This document shows, piece after piece, positions 5,230 through 6,402 of a stretch of 6,402 nt of DNA. The position numbers and the translations under genes are program-made. The notes under the pieces are model-generated. The model saw nothing but the letters and a program-made list of their open reading frames with translations, was not told the DNA's origin and searched no databases. The stretch comes from Pseudomonadota bacterium (lineage in GTDB: Bacteria > Myxococcota > Polyangia > GCA-2747355 > JACKDQ01), in assembly GCA_030591195.1 (NCBI GenBank), contig JAUVBO010000177.1, positions 1-6,402 on the forward strand, read 5' to 3'. Position 1 is the first letter of the stretch. Every line of letters begins with the position of its first letter.

Positions 5230-6402
5230 TTCTCGCCGATCATCTCGAGGAAGGCGGTCTCGCTGATGATCTTCAGCGTCGCGCCGGCGGCGATCCGCTT
5301 CTCGGCCTTGACCTGCTTGCTGCCCTTGTGGTCCTCCTGGCCGGCGCCGATGACGAGGTAGGTCAGGGTCTTGGTCACCCCGCTCGGCGCCTCGCCGCCG
5401 TGCTGCTCGACCTTCTTCTGGGCTGCCTTGCGATCACAGCTGAGTAGCTTGCCGGTGAAGACGAAGCTCTGGCCGGTGAGCCCGCCGCCGCCCGCGGGCG
5501 CGGCCCGTGCCCGGTCGGCGGGCGTGATCAGCGTGACCTGCTCGAGCAGCGCATCGATCAGCTCGGCCTGGTCCTTCAGCCCGGCGACGACCTTGTCGGC
5601 GATCACCTCGCCGATGGTGTGGATCGCCGCCAGCTCGGCTGCCTCGACGGTGCGGATCTTGGCCAGGCTGCCGTACTCGTCGGCGAGGATCGCCGAGACG
5701 TGGCGACCGAGCTCCTCGACGCCGAGGGCGCGGAGGAAGACCGCCAGCTCGATCTCACGGTGGTCGTCGACCTGGCCGATCAGCTTCTCGGCCAGCTTGT
5801 CGCCGACGCGCTCGATCTTGAGCAGATCGGCCTTGCTGACCAGGAAGAGGTCGAGCGGGCTGCGGAGGATCTCCTTGCTGAAGGCGTCGGCGAGGGCCTT
5901 CTCGCCGAAGCCCTGGATGTCGGTCACCTTGCAGAAGTGCTCGATGGTGCCGATCACCACGGCGGGACAGCCGTCCTTGTTGGCGCAGTGAAGGAAGTCG
6001 CCCTCGGTGGTCACCGGGCCGCCACAGGAAGGGCACTCCTTCGGCACCTCCACCGGCTTGGTCCCCGGCCTGGCGACGAGCTCGACCTTCGGGATCACCC
6101 CGCCCCGGCGGGTGACGACCACCTCGGCGCCCACGGTCAGCTCGAGCTTGGCGATGAAGCCCGCGTGGTGCAGCGAGGCGCGGCGGACCGTGGCCCCCGA
6201 CAGCTCCACCGGCGCGACCAGCGCCACCGGGGTGATCGCCCCCGAGCGGGCCACGCTCCACTCGACGCGCTCGAGCGTCGTCGTCGCCGAGTCGCCCTGG
6301 AACTTGTAGGCCATGCCGTAGCGCGGGTGGTGGGCCGTGGCGCCGAGGCGCTGCTGCTCGGCCACGACGTCGGCCTTGAAGACCACGCCGTCGATCTCGT
6401 AG
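5226..6402 (-). CDS. ligA: NAD+-dependent DNA ligase, LigA family, 5' end beyond window
   Basis: The last 391 residues are present; the frame enters at 6401 and is open, so the NAD+-binding Ia domain and most of the adenylation domain are missing. Visible in order (partial numbering): the end of the adenylation domain with motif YEIDGVVFK (1-9) and HPRYGMAYKF (25-34); an OB-fold with ARSGAITPVA and VIPKV (about 40-106); a zinc finger C123-x2-C126-x12-C139-x5-C145; helix-hairpin-helix repeats (about 150-280, including DIQGFGEKAL and IHTIGEVIADKVV); and a C-terminal BRCT domain (about 307-391, FVFTGKL). This order is diagnostic of LigA, which seals nicks in duplex DNA. Usually conserved stretches differ: RAGDVIP reads RRGGVIP and VGRTG reads VARSG, so this may be a divergent second ligase rather than the housekeeping copy. 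Its stop overlaps the deacetylase start. Confidence 0.9.
   Translation of the reverse strand, partial: YEIDGVVFKADVVAEQQRLGATAHHPRYGMAYKFQGDSATTTLERVEWSVARSGAITPVALVAPVELSGATVRRASLHHAGFIAKLELTVGAEVVVTRRGGVIPKVELVARPGTKPVEVPKECPSCGGPVTTEGDFLHCANKDGCPAVVIGTIEHFCKVTDIQGFGEKALADAFSKEILRSPLDLFLVSKADLLKIERVGDKLAEKLIGQVDDHREIELAVFLRALGVEELGRHVSAILADEYGSLAKIRTVEAAELAAIHTIGEVIADKVVAGLKDQAELIDALLEQVTLITPADRARAAPAGGGGLTGQSFVFTGKLLSCDRKAAQKKVEQHGGEAPSGVTKTLTYLVIGAGQEDHKGSKQVKAEKRIAAGATLKIISETAFLEMIGEK

Noticed and set aside
5226..6386. Truncated or internally started ligase beginning at GTG 6386
   Set aside because: The frame continues upstream through YEIDG, completing a conserved ligase motif with VVFK, to the window edge; the gene is cut by the window, not broken.

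Overview
This is a G+C-rich bacterial window in which every supportable gene lies on the minus strand. Third codon positions are overwhelmingly G or C. High G+C, long TPR proteins with acidic low-complexity linkers, an SPFH/zinc-ribbon protein and a Tat-exported zinc hydrolase would all fit a Myxococcota-like (deltaproteobacterial) genome. That assignment is an inference from style; the window has no rRNA or other marker that settles it.

Read in the direction of transcription (from high to low coordinates), the first unit is a two-gene pair. It opens with the C-terminal two thirds of an NAD+-dependent DNA ligase (LigA family; its start lies beyond base 6402). This overlaps by four bases (GTGA) a histone-deacetylase/acetylpolyamine-amidohydrolase family enzyme that carries a twin-arginine signal sequence. 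A 333-base gene-free stretch follows (3805-4137). It holds a group of palindromes just after the deacetylase stop and a well-formed sigma70-type promoter for the next gene.

The next gene encodes an SPFH-domain protein of the YdjI/'virion core protein-like' type, with a glycine-rich middle and two C-terminal CxxC...CxxC zinc ribbons. A 126-base gap (2458-2583) then contains a perfect 8-bp hairpin directly against the ribosome binding site of the next gene. The last unit is a MutT/NudG-like Nudix hydrolase followed 16 bases later by a long TPR protein that runs off the left edge. These two are probably co-transcribed.

No CRISPR array, insertion sequence, tRNA, rRNA or phage gene was seen, and I do not see a complete new multi-gene system. 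The points most worth checking are the arginine in place of a metal-binding glutamate in the Nudix box, the exported deacetylase translationally coupled to a DNA ligase, the sequence divergence of that ligase, and the zinc-ribbon SPFH protein standing alone behind its own promoter.
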